Origin: Paragonimus westermani
Taxonomy: Eukaryota; Platyhelminthes; Trematoda; Plagiorchiida; Troglotrematidae
Assembly: GCA_008508345.1 (NCBI GenBank)
Contig: QNGE01000414.1
Span: 232,099-296,098 of the forward strand
DNA: 64,000 nt
Direction: 5' to 3'
Shown: piece by piece, positions 15,149-26,079 of the stretch
Numbering within the stretch: position 1 is the stretch's first letter
Layout of the letters: every line of letters begins with the position of its first letter
Notes under the pieces: model-generated
Seen by the model: the letters and a program-made list of their open reading frames with translations, nothing else
What the model was told of the DNA's origin: nothing
Database searches by the model: none
Position numbers and translations under genes: made by a program

Positions 15149-16070
15149 ATTACACAACATTCCATGACTGTGTTCAATATAGCGAGGTTGTCAAAACCGA
15201 AACATTCACATTTTTGTGTGGTCAAACGTATGCGTGAATAGATAGTTTCAGGATTTAGTGCATCATCAAGTACGGAGAGGAATCCAAGCAATTAATTTCA
15301 CCGAAATGCGTGTAAGCTAAAAGACGCCAATCATTCTCGGCAAACTTAACTTGTCAAAAGCTTAGACTGCCACGGAAGGACAGATTTGGTCTTATTTTAA
15401 GTGTTCTTGTTAGTTCAGAGTCATGTTCTGCAAACACGAGAAGTAGATTTTTATCATTAAAAGACTTCTAGGATGTGACTTTGTTTTTAGGATTGAATAC
15501 GGTGTGCTTCCTACATTTTTTGGTCGGTTTGTTCCCTGTCGTTTATTATAAGACGACTTACTGCTGAAACACGAAAGGTTAGCGCGATGCAAATACTTTT
15601 TGGAGATTGTGGGCACTGATTTCATCTTTCGACTTCTCCGTTAACCGAGAACAATTTTAAGGCAGAAAGAGATGCATTCAAGCTTATTTGTGTTTTAGAG
15701 ATTTGTGTGTTAACAGTGAATCTTTTACTGTACCATGCAGTTCGTAACTATCACACACCTGTTGTATAAATTGTGTACCTCTGTATGAACAAGTTGTCTG
15801 AGAAAGTACGGATACCGCATGGCGGCCGCACATTCAGACGGCCTGCTTATGTTTTGTGGCCCAGCCAGGACTCGCTCCTTAACCGCTGAACTCATCAGAT
15901 CGCAACAAATTTTCCCATTGCATCTAAGATTGTTACTTGTCAGTCGTCTGGACTTGTGTGAACTTGTAAACTAATGAACTTAAAAGCACGCCATATCATT
16001 TGAGGTAAAGTGAAACGTTACATTTATTACTGTTGTTATATATTTTACTTATCTCATTTTATTCATTTAG

Positions 16071-16264
16071 TATATCCGCTCAAAATGGTTCCGAGTCAAA
16101 CTGACCGTCTGGGCAGACCACCAGATATTGACGAAGTATACGCGAAGAAACAAAAGTCCCGTTATCATTTGATCGAATTGATGAAGAGAACGAGTAACGG
16201 TATAATTTGGAAGAAATACGCATTTAGGATCAATTTTGCGCACATCCTCACTGTCGAAACTGGT
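16071..16264 (+). CDS. Candidate internal exon of an unrecognised host gene
   Basis: A strong pyrimidine-rich tract ending in ATTTAG at 16061-16070 precedes an open frame that closes at GGT|GTGAGT (donor at 16265). The 194-nt exon would start one base into a codon and end on a codon boundary. The peptide is charged and polar, with segments such as RLGRPPDIDEVYAKKQKSRY and KKYAFRIN, and looks more like real protein than the low-complexity frames around it. The frame upstream of the acceptor is hydrophobic junk (YIYYCCYIFYLS), as expected for an intron read through. I do not recognise the family and see no neighbouring exon of the same gene. Chance remains possible. Confidence 0.42.
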
Positions 16265-16269
16265 GTGAG

Positions 16270-19200
16270 TTAATAACCGTTGTCACTTGGTAAATGTTTC
16301 GGTCTTCAGATTCACCCTACAACATCCAAGTTTTAGAACAGCTACCGTTTTGGAATAATTGTCTATCGAATCACAACAATTCGTGTGAGTTTCGAAGTTA
16401 CTGCGTTCTTTGCGAAACGCGTCTTCAAGCTAAAAGCACAATGTAAGATAAAAAGACACATTGAAGCGGATAGAAGTGTTGTTCTAATAAACTGCTGAGG
16501 ATTTTGTGAAAACAGCCCTAGTGATTTTATGTTCCAAATATTGTCACAGGGTTTCTGTCACACGAAAAGTGGTCGAATAACCAACCAAAGATATTTCTTC
16601 ATTATGAGTTGTATTGCTTCTTGATGCTCACCTTCAAACCAACACTCCACAACCGGTTTTTGTTGTTGTTTAGATTCATCTGGTAGAGATAGCCTGAATG
16701 GGTTTCGAAGCGGCCAGCCCTCGCGTTACGAGATAATGTAATAGTCCGCTCGAAACCTCTTTGAGCCTTTGCAGTCGTAGCCCTCGCAAAATAGCAATTC
16801 GAGCTGGAACGTATCTGCACATCATAACTGAGTGGAAGCAAGCTTTAACTCAAGTAGCAGGTTTATTTTACATGGTATAAAAACAGCATTTTTACTAAGT
16901 AATCAAAACAGTCTATGGCAGCTTTTGCGCAGAAACCGCTAAGATATTGTCTATTTGCGAAGAAGACGAATTAACCAAATTGCACATTAAGTTGTTACAA
17001 CAGTATACTTCATTTACACCTCTTCAAAGTTGACATTAAAGAGCTCAACTCACAACTTACGGCGTCGGCCGCAATTCTAACGTTATTAACACGCACATTT
17101 GTCAGCCTGGATCCTGGGATATGGCTTGCTGTTCTCGTGACAGATTTTTGCCGCGGTAACATACATATCAAACCATGAAATTGAGGCGGTTTGTTCCATC
17201 GCACTCTCTACTCACTTCGTACATTTGCGGATTGTCGTACCGGACCGAGCTGTGGAAATTAGGTTCAAAATAAACTAACTAGGGAAAGCGCGACCACTCC
17301 AAATAGTGAGTTAGAAGCAATCTTTTTATAGACAGCATCTGGATAACAAGAATATAAAGGCTCTGCAAAATCTTCCAGTAAGCGGTTGACTGAACTGGAA
17401 CGTCGCAAAATCTTTGAACATGGCGTCTTTCATAACTCATGCAAGAATTATTTTCTACCTTCCTAACGCTTCTCTCAAAATGTCTAACAGTTCTACTGCA
17501 CTGACAATCAACAGACAGGAGTGAACCTTGAATTCGTAGTCCTCCGAAAGGGAATGAACAGAAATGAAATGTGAAATAAATTAAGCGAGGTGCACAGTGC
17601 AATATTCTTTTGATGCTTTGGATAAACACTTGAATAACCATGGTGCGACAATTTTCCAAGGGAGATGTAAACAAAGTGGAGTGTCAGAACTTAATTTACG
17701 ACGAAATATGAGTGTATATGTTGATGGTTTGATAGGCCATTCATGAAACAAAATGATTTTCAGAGCAAACTTTCTTACAGCAGTCAGTCAGTGTAATTAT
17801 GAACTTCAATTCTTTCTCAACCTCTCGCAAGAGAGGGTGCTGAGTGAGAGAGTTTAGATTCTATAAATCATTTCTTCACTGTACGCCTAACTGGGTCTAC
17901 GATGCATAAAATATTTTACGGTGTTTCAGAAGTTTCTTAAACAACGCAAACGGCTAGTGTGGCTTCTTTTGACATTCTTACACATTTCCTCGGTCTCCTT
18001 TCCTCGTTCGCGTAATATTTCTACAATATCTCATTGCATTACAGAATTTTATTCATTTCGTCTTCAGCCCCATCTTTTCAACCCTTACGGCTGAGTTTCT
18101 GAGTGTGACTACCGAGACAGTGTTTACAGTTACCTTATGTTATTCGGTATTGAAGAGATAGTACAAAATGCTATCACCTACCAGTGTCCGTCTTCTTGCA
18201 CCTGAGGTCAGAAAAGTCCGTACGTTAATTTTGAACACAGCAATTGCATGAGCCTGTTTTTCAAATCACTTTGCACCCATTTCAACGGCTTTGCATGGAG
18301 CTGGATGAAAGAAACATTTTTCAATCTGTTGCTGGAATGTAATTTGTTGTAGCTCAGGAGCGCAAGCGCCTGGACGTCTTCGGCTAAAGTCGCAGGTCCT
18401 GCGGACCAAACAGAACTGAACCGGATCGTTGCGAAGATGTCTCGTTGTTCCAGTGGGAAATTTCATTACATAACTGAAACGTTCCTTGAAAATAATGGAT
18501 TGCATTAAACAGCGTAAATCTCTACCATACAGTTGCGATCGGTCCACATTAGTTTTAAATCCGTAGACATGCAAGCAGACTCATACCACGTGTTCGATTT
18601 GATGCCGGCATCATACCACCATTGTGTGACTAAAACCAGTATGGTGCAGTTTCGAGCGTGTATCCCATGATTTCGTTTAAATTGGTTGGTTAATCACTTT
18701 TGGAACGCGTTTGAGATGGACAAAGTTTTGTAACTCCAGTTGTGTTCGGTGTGTTTGGTGATGCGGTTTATTTTATTTTAGGGTTTCCTAATGATCAAGC
18801 TAGTTAACGAAGGAATTCACCCCAACGCTTATCCAAGACATAGAATTAATTAAAACTACAAACACTGTGCTGCGGACTTATAACGAAATACCTTAAGGAA
18901 GGAACCAAGTAACTGTCAGTCAGCAGATCAGTGGAGTAAATCCGATAATCTTTCATTGGGCGAGCAGGAATGCGCTGAACTAACCAAGGTGTGTTTGCAG
19001 AAGGTACTGTTCATTGAGATCGTTCGTCTAAAAAAGTTTCGTTATCTGGTTTCGCTGTTCTTTCAGCAACATTTTCTATTACTGATTCAATTCGAAATAT
19101 CCTCTAGTTTTGGAAATGTTAGCATTGTTGGTTGACGCACAATTGAACAAGAATAGTGGTGTCACTGGAACACCTGAGAAAATAGTTCAGGTCGTAAGAA

Positions 19201-19630
19201 TACCCAGTAGTGAAAGGTGAATTTAACGGAAGTGCGCGTTGTGGCGACACGCTATCCAAGTTAGCCGTGCGCAGGGTGATTTATTTTTTCAACAGTCCAG
19301 TAGGATTAATCGTTTAGAATAGTTACCCTCCCTAATGACTACTTTGAGCGGTAGAATTTGGCGGATGTCATCAAGGGTTAAGGACAAGGTATCCCGTGGC
19401 CAAAGTGACAGATGGTAGCTGCGGTAGTAGCCAGTATAATCTAAAGGTTGATAAAGATGACAATGCGCGGTGGGTTGGTATGGTTCGCCAAAGGTACAGT
19501 GAGCAGCTGAGATGATTGTGTGGTGGCGTTTGTACACGCATATCGTCGAAGGCAACATGTACCCACTTTGTGTGATAGGCAAAGCTGAGGTCTGGTTGCA
19601 AGTTTCCGTGTATGACATCTCTTTGAAAAC
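16270..19630. other. Anonymous sequence with one tRNA-like inverted repeat
   Basis: There is no supported gene. At 16701-16757 an imperfect inverted repeat (GGTTTCGAAGCGG with CCGCTCGAAACC) encloses about 32 bp. Its minus strand reads like the second half of a tRNA (CTCGTAACGCGAG, then GCTTCGAAACC). This may be a further decayed tRNA-derived repeat. A 131-codon minus frame at 17279-17674 starts at a non-ATG codon and shows no motif. Confidence 0.4.
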
Positions 19631-19639
19631 CGCCATTCC

Positions 19640-20970
19640 CCAATAAATTCTGAGGGAAGCACTTAAGTAACCTACCAAGGTACCCAGTTATCATTGATTG
19701 GGCAACTCCGACTAGTCTGCAATTGCAGGCTTTCAGAGTCACTTGGAGTCGTCCAGAACTTCCTACTGGCAATCAGATAACCATGAAACAGAAATGCTGC
19801 AGGTAAGAATGGTTTGTCGAAGCACTTTGAAGAATGGCGGTCATGTTATGGAATTTGCTTTGTTCCAATGGGTAGCGTGAAACAGTACCGCAGGCGTTCA
19901 AGGTTGTCCTGATCGCTCCTCTGCGTAAGGGCAGGAACAGTAGGCAAGGAGCCGAGAGTTAGTAGATCAATGGTCTTCAAATACACTGAAAAAGTACTAG
20001 CAAGAATCCCGTTGAACCAAAAATGTGGAAGCTTTGGAAGTCCATATTTCTGGAGAGTAATGTGAATCCCGAACGAGCGGAAGCATGATCAAAATTGTAT
20101 TCGCTGCTCGACAGATCCAGCAAGTGCCGTGAACGTAACCAACTGGTGTGTACCCTCTTCGTGGATTTCACCAAGAAGTTTGAGTTCATAAACTGCGAGG
20201 TATCTTGGATGGTACCTGGCGTACTTGGACATCTAGGTCAGTTTAACTAAACTGTTGTATGTGGGCAGGGAAGTGAGGGCAAAATCAAATAAACCGACTT
20301 CTGGTGATTCTGACACTGTCAATGGCTTGAAGATGGATTCTGTCTCAACTTTAATCCCATTCAGTTTATTTTTGACCTTAAAGTTGACAGTATCCGTTCA
20401 CATCTAGGAAGGCCGAGATAGGAGGTGCTCAAATTGAATGACGGACGAATGATCGCCTGCTGGATATTCGAATTTTCCCCGTCTCAAGTCGGCTACACAC
20501 TTCGAAATTGTGCACATTCTGGTGTTATTTGCACACAACACTAAGGAAGTTCAAAGGATGGTCATAGACTTCGCGAACACGGCATCCGAATTTGACCCGG
20601 AAGAATAAACACAAGACATTTTTTATTTCAACCTTCTACAAGCAGAGGTACCCCGCAAAAATAAAGAAATTATAGTTGGCTTCACAAGCTTTTGCTTTGT
20701 AGGTGGCAACTTGACAGTAGATCTGTCCGTGGACCGCAAGTTGAGAGTTCCTACGGCGATGACTGACGCTGCTTTTAGACGTTCGAACGGGCCTGTCCAG
20801 GAGAACATACAGCCTGAAGATGAAAACGAGCCTGCTTGCATATCACTCAATGATGTTGTCTGCGCTGTTATACGGTTGTTAACTTCGCAAATATTGCCGG
20901 CGGAAATTGCTGCACTTCGGCCGTTTTCATCTGCAGTGTCTAAGACGCATCTCGGATATTCGACAGTCTG
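19640..20970 (+). pseudogene. Decayed LINE reverse transcriptase
   Basis: Across shifting frames the LINE RT blocks appear in the correct order. First a pre-RT stretch (GKHLSNLPRYPVIIDW, resembling the usual EHFSNLLNRP), then VVLIAPL with EKVLARIPLN, then LVCTLFVDFTKKFEFIN (the FVDLTKAFD block). Next come a degraded NGxKQGCVLAPTLFSLF block (about 20325-20390), a degraded YADD region followed by HNTKEVQRMV (about 20520-20580), and FCFVGGNLTVDLSVDRK (FxYLGSxLS block, about 20690-20735). The catalytic FADD is lost and many stops and frameshifts are present. No endonuclease domain is visible, so it is 5'-truncated or too decayed. It is related to the LINE at 55.6-57.9 kb but is a separate copy. 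Confidence 0.82.
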
Positions 20971-21349
20971 ACATGAAACCGAACATCGGGTTACGTTGGC
21001 CAGGAGACCTGGAGGACAGTGAGCCCATGCCGGTAATCAGCCGGCTCCGTTGTTTGTAGTAGGTCCTTGTAATGCCCAGATATCAGATCCCGAAGTCTCT
21101 GCGGTTCATGCTGTTTAAAACATAAAAGCGGAATCCCGGTGATCAAACGGTGCGAGAAAATGTGATTCGAGTGAGCCTTGCGGGTTGTAAACTCAATTTT
21201 AGACCTTCGATTTACTTATCTTCAAGCCGGATCATCTACAGGAATACTGCCGGAACGAACGTCCGAATGCTCAGTGGGCAAGAGTTCCGCAGCCGTGAAT
21301 TCAAGTGCACAGTACGCAATGAAACTATTGCTACTATAAGTCGTTGTAG

Positions 21350-21940
21350 CATCAATATGTATTGTTGCGACGAATGCAGCAGAGTAAATATTGAATGTCG
21401 CGGATTGTTGGGTCGACAACGTATTCGTCACAGGCCGTCACCAAATAGACGGCGTACATTACCAGTAAAAAACATGTCACTGTTTTGTCTACACTATGTA
21501 ACGTATATTGAAAAGTGATGTGCGTTATCCAAATATAGTTGAAAGTATGGAGACGGTCTCTTGCAAACCGTAGTCCCGAGGGTGATTTGGTAAAATGAAA
21601 TTGCAATATTGAGTGTGCTCGTTAGCACCTAATTTCTGCATCAGGAGGCGCACTTTGGCTGCCTCATCCAACGATGCATCATCAACAACAAATATATCCT
21701 CATTATGTCTGTACCATGAAAGAAAGTTGATTCCGCCTTCTGAATCATATGCAAACTCTTGAATGTCACTGGCTAGTAGTTCCTTTAATCTGATGTCTTC
21801 TGACTTGTAGGCTGGAGAGGAAGTCTGTTCACCAGAACTTCCAACAATTTATTATTCTGCTGAATCTGTGTTTGCTGCTAAATCTGAGCCTCCTGCTGCG
21901 GTAAGAGTTGAGGTAAGAGTATGTTGTCAGCCATCTCCGT
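21350..21940 (-). pseudogene. gag: Decayed Ty3/Gypsy gag fragment
   Basis: On the minus strand an ATG near 21934 (MADNILLPQLLPQQ) follows the string TTGGCGACGGAG, which resembles the TGG-starting primer-binding sites of Gypsy elements. A stop interrupts the start. An uninterrupted frame of about 85 codons at 21525-21800 then carries the capsid-like core: EFAYDSEGGINFLSWYRH, a D-x-F-x-V-D segment, KVRLLMQKLGANEH and FILPNHPRDYG. This pattern is characteristic of one group of metazoan Gypsy capsids. Beyond 21520 the frame breaks. No protease or RT of this copy is seen before the LINE ruin at 20970. It differs from the gag of the element at 45.5-50.5 kb. Confidence 0.75.
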
Positions 21941-22154
21941 CGCCAAATTGTTATGTCTACACCACGCACTAAAGTGAGAACTGAAGTGATGCAAGAGGAA
22001 ACTTGTGTATCCTGGCCGAGCCAGCATGAAAAGTGCATTACATCTAACGCCAATGAGGAAAGGACAAAGTATGTCAGGGTAGGCTAGCAGGATGCGCACG
22101 TGAACTTTGCGACCGGCAGCCGTGCAACGAGAAGGTTCATGTAAGTGAGTGATC

Positions 22155-22170
22155 GTGTGTGTGTGTGTGT
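22155..22170. repeat. (GT)8 microsatellite
   Basis: Eight GT units are followed by an alternating purine-pyrimidine run (GCGCATGCATGTGCA). It is a short dinucleotide repeat of no evident function. Confidence 0.9.
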
Positions 22171-22179
22171 GCGCATGCA

Positions 22180-25100
22180 TGTGCAGGATCGTAATATGGA
22201 TGGACCATGCAGCACGTCGAGTATGCACCTTCTACGTTCATATCAACCAACGACCGCTGTCATTTGGTGGACCACCCTCTCTGCTTTTCCGAAAAATTGA
22301 TCATTTTAGTTTTCTGCCTCTTCTTTCCTTCGCTCCTAATGGTATTCTGTATGCTGAAGGTTTGTTTCGTTCTCAATCCAGTTCCAAAGTTATCCTTTCT
22401 TCTATCATCCTGAGTGCATTTGTGTGTATTCGTGTGTTCCATTACTTCTTGCCTTTCCCAAGTCGCACTGTTGTTAGAGCGGATTAATAGTGCATATTGA
22501 CTGTGACAAGATTATGCGTTGTGAACAAAATTTAACAAAAGCGAAGCCCCAAGACAGCGATTGTTTTCAAACTAGGCTGATTGGAAAACCTATATGAATG
22601 CAGAAGCTGCAATCAACTGTGTTGATCAATTTATGCTACAATTCATTTCGTTAAAAGTGGCAACGCTTTGGAAAATAAAAATGTTCACATTCTAAGACTC
22701 ACTGTTTCTTAAGATTTTTAACAAAGTGATCATTCGTAAATAGTATGTAATTAAGCAGAAAACTTTGAATCAAAATTAAATACAACTGTTCAAAGAAGCA
22801 CTTTGCACGATGTGTGGGGTGAAAATTTTGTTCAAACACACTCAGGCTTCCGATATGTAATGCTGTTAACACACAGCATCTCCTGAAATGTCCTAGCAAA
22901 TGGTGAATCCGCTTAACTATTTTCCCATATAACTTAGATTCTACGGTTGTGTACAACCAAACGGTGGCATGTTGCAAATTTACGATTGCTTAGCACAGCT
23001 CATGTCGAACATTCATTTGCAGGTGGGGCGTCTTATTGTGGAACACAAAGTGTAAAAGTCTAGACTTCTCGCACTTTCTTACTGATTTCCAGCTCTATAA
23101 CTCATTGGCTAGCATGAGGTTGTTCAACTTTTCAGCTTCGTTTGCCAAGAAACGAACAGGAGCAGACCATCATGACATTCCTCCTTTGTTCTATTTCAGT
23201 CCCCAATCTGGTGTGGATGAATGGTTATACTATTCACAGATGTATGTTGTTTATTAAGTATCTTGGTTTATGATGCACACAACTGAGCAGAGTGAATTAT
23301 AAGTACATTCCGATTTCACCCTTTGTATTGTAGTGAATTGTATCCGACAAAAACCACGTGCATTAAGTGCCAGTTCTGAGCTAGCGAAAAACGAACTGCT
23401 TATCCCCGGTTGTTCTGGTAAGCGACGGTACATTCTAGCTACACCCTGTATGTGTCAAAATGTCAATTTCTGTTCAGCATAGCATAAGGGAGAGAGATAT
23501 TCGTAAAATGGTGGGTTCATAATCTCTAGGGAGGCTAATACTAGATGTGTATCTGTTCATGAGTATGTTCTGGTAAGATGCAAGTACGCCATATTTTACA
23601 GGTTCGCATCTGCCATACTAAAGAATTTCCATATTAGTAGATCTGAAGATCACTCCATACGGGGTGGCTTCAAGGAACACTCGGTCTAAAATTCGAAATT
23701 AAATTTACAATTTGTAGCCCTGTTTGTAAGGCTTTAAAAACTGAGTCCAGCCTGAAACAAACAGTTTGTTTTAAAGGTTTATCTGATATGTGGTCATGTT
23801 ATGATGCTGTCATCTGCCCAGTCTGGCACAATACTGAAATACTAAACAGGTATTATTCTTTAAACTGGAGCGACTAAAACCATCGAATACATTTTTTTTC
23901 GCTTCAGTTGTGCTCTGTGACACTTCATTTGTGTGGAATTTCACCGAGTAGCAAAATCAGTCCCAGTCTACCCCCGATCGACAGCTGCTCGGACGTTGTG
24001 TGATTGCGACCTATTCACGGACAGACGCGAATGAAACCGAATTTGTTGCAAACAACCAGTAACATCCACAGTCTACTTCTTACGAGTCCAGCACGAATAT
24101 CTATAACAGGCCTAAATATTCACCAGTTCGTACAACTGGTCTACCGTCACATGAGAATCTCGTTCACCATCTCAGGCCAAATGCCAGTCGCACCAGAGAT
24201 AGGCCTTAAATCCGTTAGCCTTATTTGCTAGTGAACTTATCAGACTTAAAATTTGTCCAAAACCCAATATGCGTGGATCACTGCCTCATTCGCACGACGA
24301 GAACAGTGAAACTGAAGGTGTCAGCCAGAAACATTAAGGGATGGTTCCTGCAGCTGGCCGAAACCATATAAATTAGGCATATCTGACTAGCCCTGTATGT
24401 TCATAAACAACTCTTGTTGATCTTACGGCTGTGCAAACACGCTTGTCAGTAAGTGAACTAAGCTCATGGCCGATAACCTGTGTGTGTGGAGATTCCCCCG
24501 GGTAGACAATGGATGGCCACAGATACTGGTTGTCAGTGGTTTGATTAACACGATATTAGGCGCTACAGTAGCGTATTTGACCTGCCATTATCATTCAGTC
24601 AGCAGGGAAGATGTCTTTTAGGTCGCATACTGGGTACCGTGATATTGGCCAAAATGATGAGAAATCAAATGTCTGCTGCAGGCAAGATCCACTGTGTAAG
24701 TTCAAAATCTATGCTCGGAAGAAGTTCTCGTGGACGCTTAACCTCTTGTGGACCCCAATAAATGAGAACCATCACTTATAACAATGATCGCGTGAATTTC
24801 ATAAAAAGGTCTGAGATCTTCGTTGCTTGACAGTATTACCCACCTAGTTTACAGCTTTCATATGTGAAGAGAAAAGATGGTTTAGGTAGAATTTCGTGTT
24901 CGGTTGAAAATTATCAGGGCAAATTACGAATGATTTGTAGTCTTGGATGTCAGGCGGATAAAATGAAAGACAAAATATCGCAAAATTACTTCGAAAAAGT
25001 TGCAGAACCAAAGTTATCTCCGGGGATGTTCGTGTTGTTTAATCCCATAAGAAACAATTTTTGGTCTACGGTTGCAGAATGGAAGGGGGGTGGGGATAGA

Positions 25101-25290
25101 AAATATCAGATTGGTAATAGAAAAATCAGTGTCAGTGTCGTAAGACTGGTCTTGATCCAATGCCGATCAACTTATTGCCGAAGGGTAATTACTGAAAGAG
25201 CCTTCAAAACGTTCTGGGAATTATGATATGGGCAACGGAAGTGCTTGAAATTCACACCACCAAATTGTCAGATGTTTTACACTTCCACAA
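22180..25290. other. Anonymous sequence, no supported gene
   Basis: Open frames up to 120 codons occur, for example 24864-25226 on the plus strand, which lies just before the Penelope-like fragment. I recognise no domain in them. The 24864 frame contains a lysine-rich start and a GGGGTGGGG tract. It could be an upstream decayed part of the same element, but I cannot support that. Confidence 0.35.
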
Positions 25291-25329
25291 AGTCAAGAGA
25301 CAAGATTTCCCTCAGGCTATTTTACAACA

Positions 25330-25690
25330 CAGGTTTAACGTCAGCCTGTTTTTAAAAACTTCGGCCTCGACTTTTTCGAATGGTTCGATATTAATGAGTT
25401 CATCGTCAACCTACGATAATGCAGAGTGGTCTCATTTGTGCATACTCATTCGCTTGCATCTGTGAAACTAGCTATGTAGAACGCACGACCAGGCGCTTGT
25501 CTGAACGTATCCGTGGGAAACATCCAGCCTGCATCATTAGCGGGGTCACCAAAACAGCTGTGGCATATTTTGTTGATTCGCACCATACCATCAGCCCAGT
25601 CCTTTCTTTCATTCGATTTAGCAAGTCAAGTGCAGTAAGTCAAAGATTGGGAGGTGCCACATTTTGCCCACAGCTGGGGCGGTGGTGATT
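25330..25690 (+). pseudogene. Penelope-like element C-terminus with GIY-YIG-type endonuclease motif
   Basis: The plus frame at 25419-25688 contains CICETSYVERTTRRLSERI, then HPACI, then FVDSHHTISP. This matches the usual CxCGxxYVGRTxRxLxxRIxEHxPxW...HLxxxGHxIxP block at the end of Penelope-like retroelements, which is their GIY-YIG endonuclease. The glycine of the YVGR motif is replaced by glutamate and the EH dipeptide is GK. An upstream piece (from about 25330) is consistent but needs frame changes. No RT palm is recognised upstream, so only the 3' end survives. The SINE copy at 25.8 kb lies just downstream. Confidence 0.68.
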
Positions 25691-25810
25691 CTACGGAATA
25701 ATCCACTCTCATACACAGAAGTGCTTTGCTCAGGCCTCGCGATCGCCTTGGCTAACTACACACACCGTGGCCGGCCCAACTGTTACAGTTCCGATTGTCT
25801 CATCATTACT

Positions 25811-26074
25811 GATGAGTAGTTGGGGATTTGGTTTATTTTCAAGTTGACCACCACTCACATTTGATCGCAGCCTTCGCATTCAGATACACTTTCCAACCAG
25901 CCTCTTTCGAAAAGAAGCACTAGACTGGAGTTTCGCTCTTATTAGAGCTCATCAGTAGTGCATATCCTTGCCACGGTCGGGATTTGAACTCCGGCCATTC
26001 CAATCATGAGGTAACCGTGCTAACCACTGCGCCATTGACCTCACATTAGGCACGACCGAATTATCGAATGTGAG
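25811..26074 (-). mobile_element. tRNA-derived SINE, copy A
   Basis: This is a 264-bp element whose minus strand carries a pol III A box (TGGCGCAGTGGTTA, complement at 26021-26034) and a B box (GGAGTTCAAATCC, complement at 25980-25992) about 40 bp apart, the spacing of a tRNA. A conserved body and tail follow (GCTGCGATCAAATGTGAGTG, then GGTCAACTTG and an AATAAACC stretch). Two further copies in this window (32018-32280 and 44911-45155) align over the whole length at roughly 85-90% by eye. The leader before the A box (AATTCGGTC...AATGTGAGGTCA) is shared too, so it belongs to the SINE. Confidence 0.9.
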
Positions 26075-26079
26075 ATTTT

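Noticed and set aside
15019..15237. 72-codon frame crossing the N at 15108
   Set aside because: It joins the two ends of a solo LTR across a gap of unknown size.
17279..17674. 131-codon minus-strand frame
   Set aside because: No domain recognised, biased towards F, L and C, and consistent with chance.
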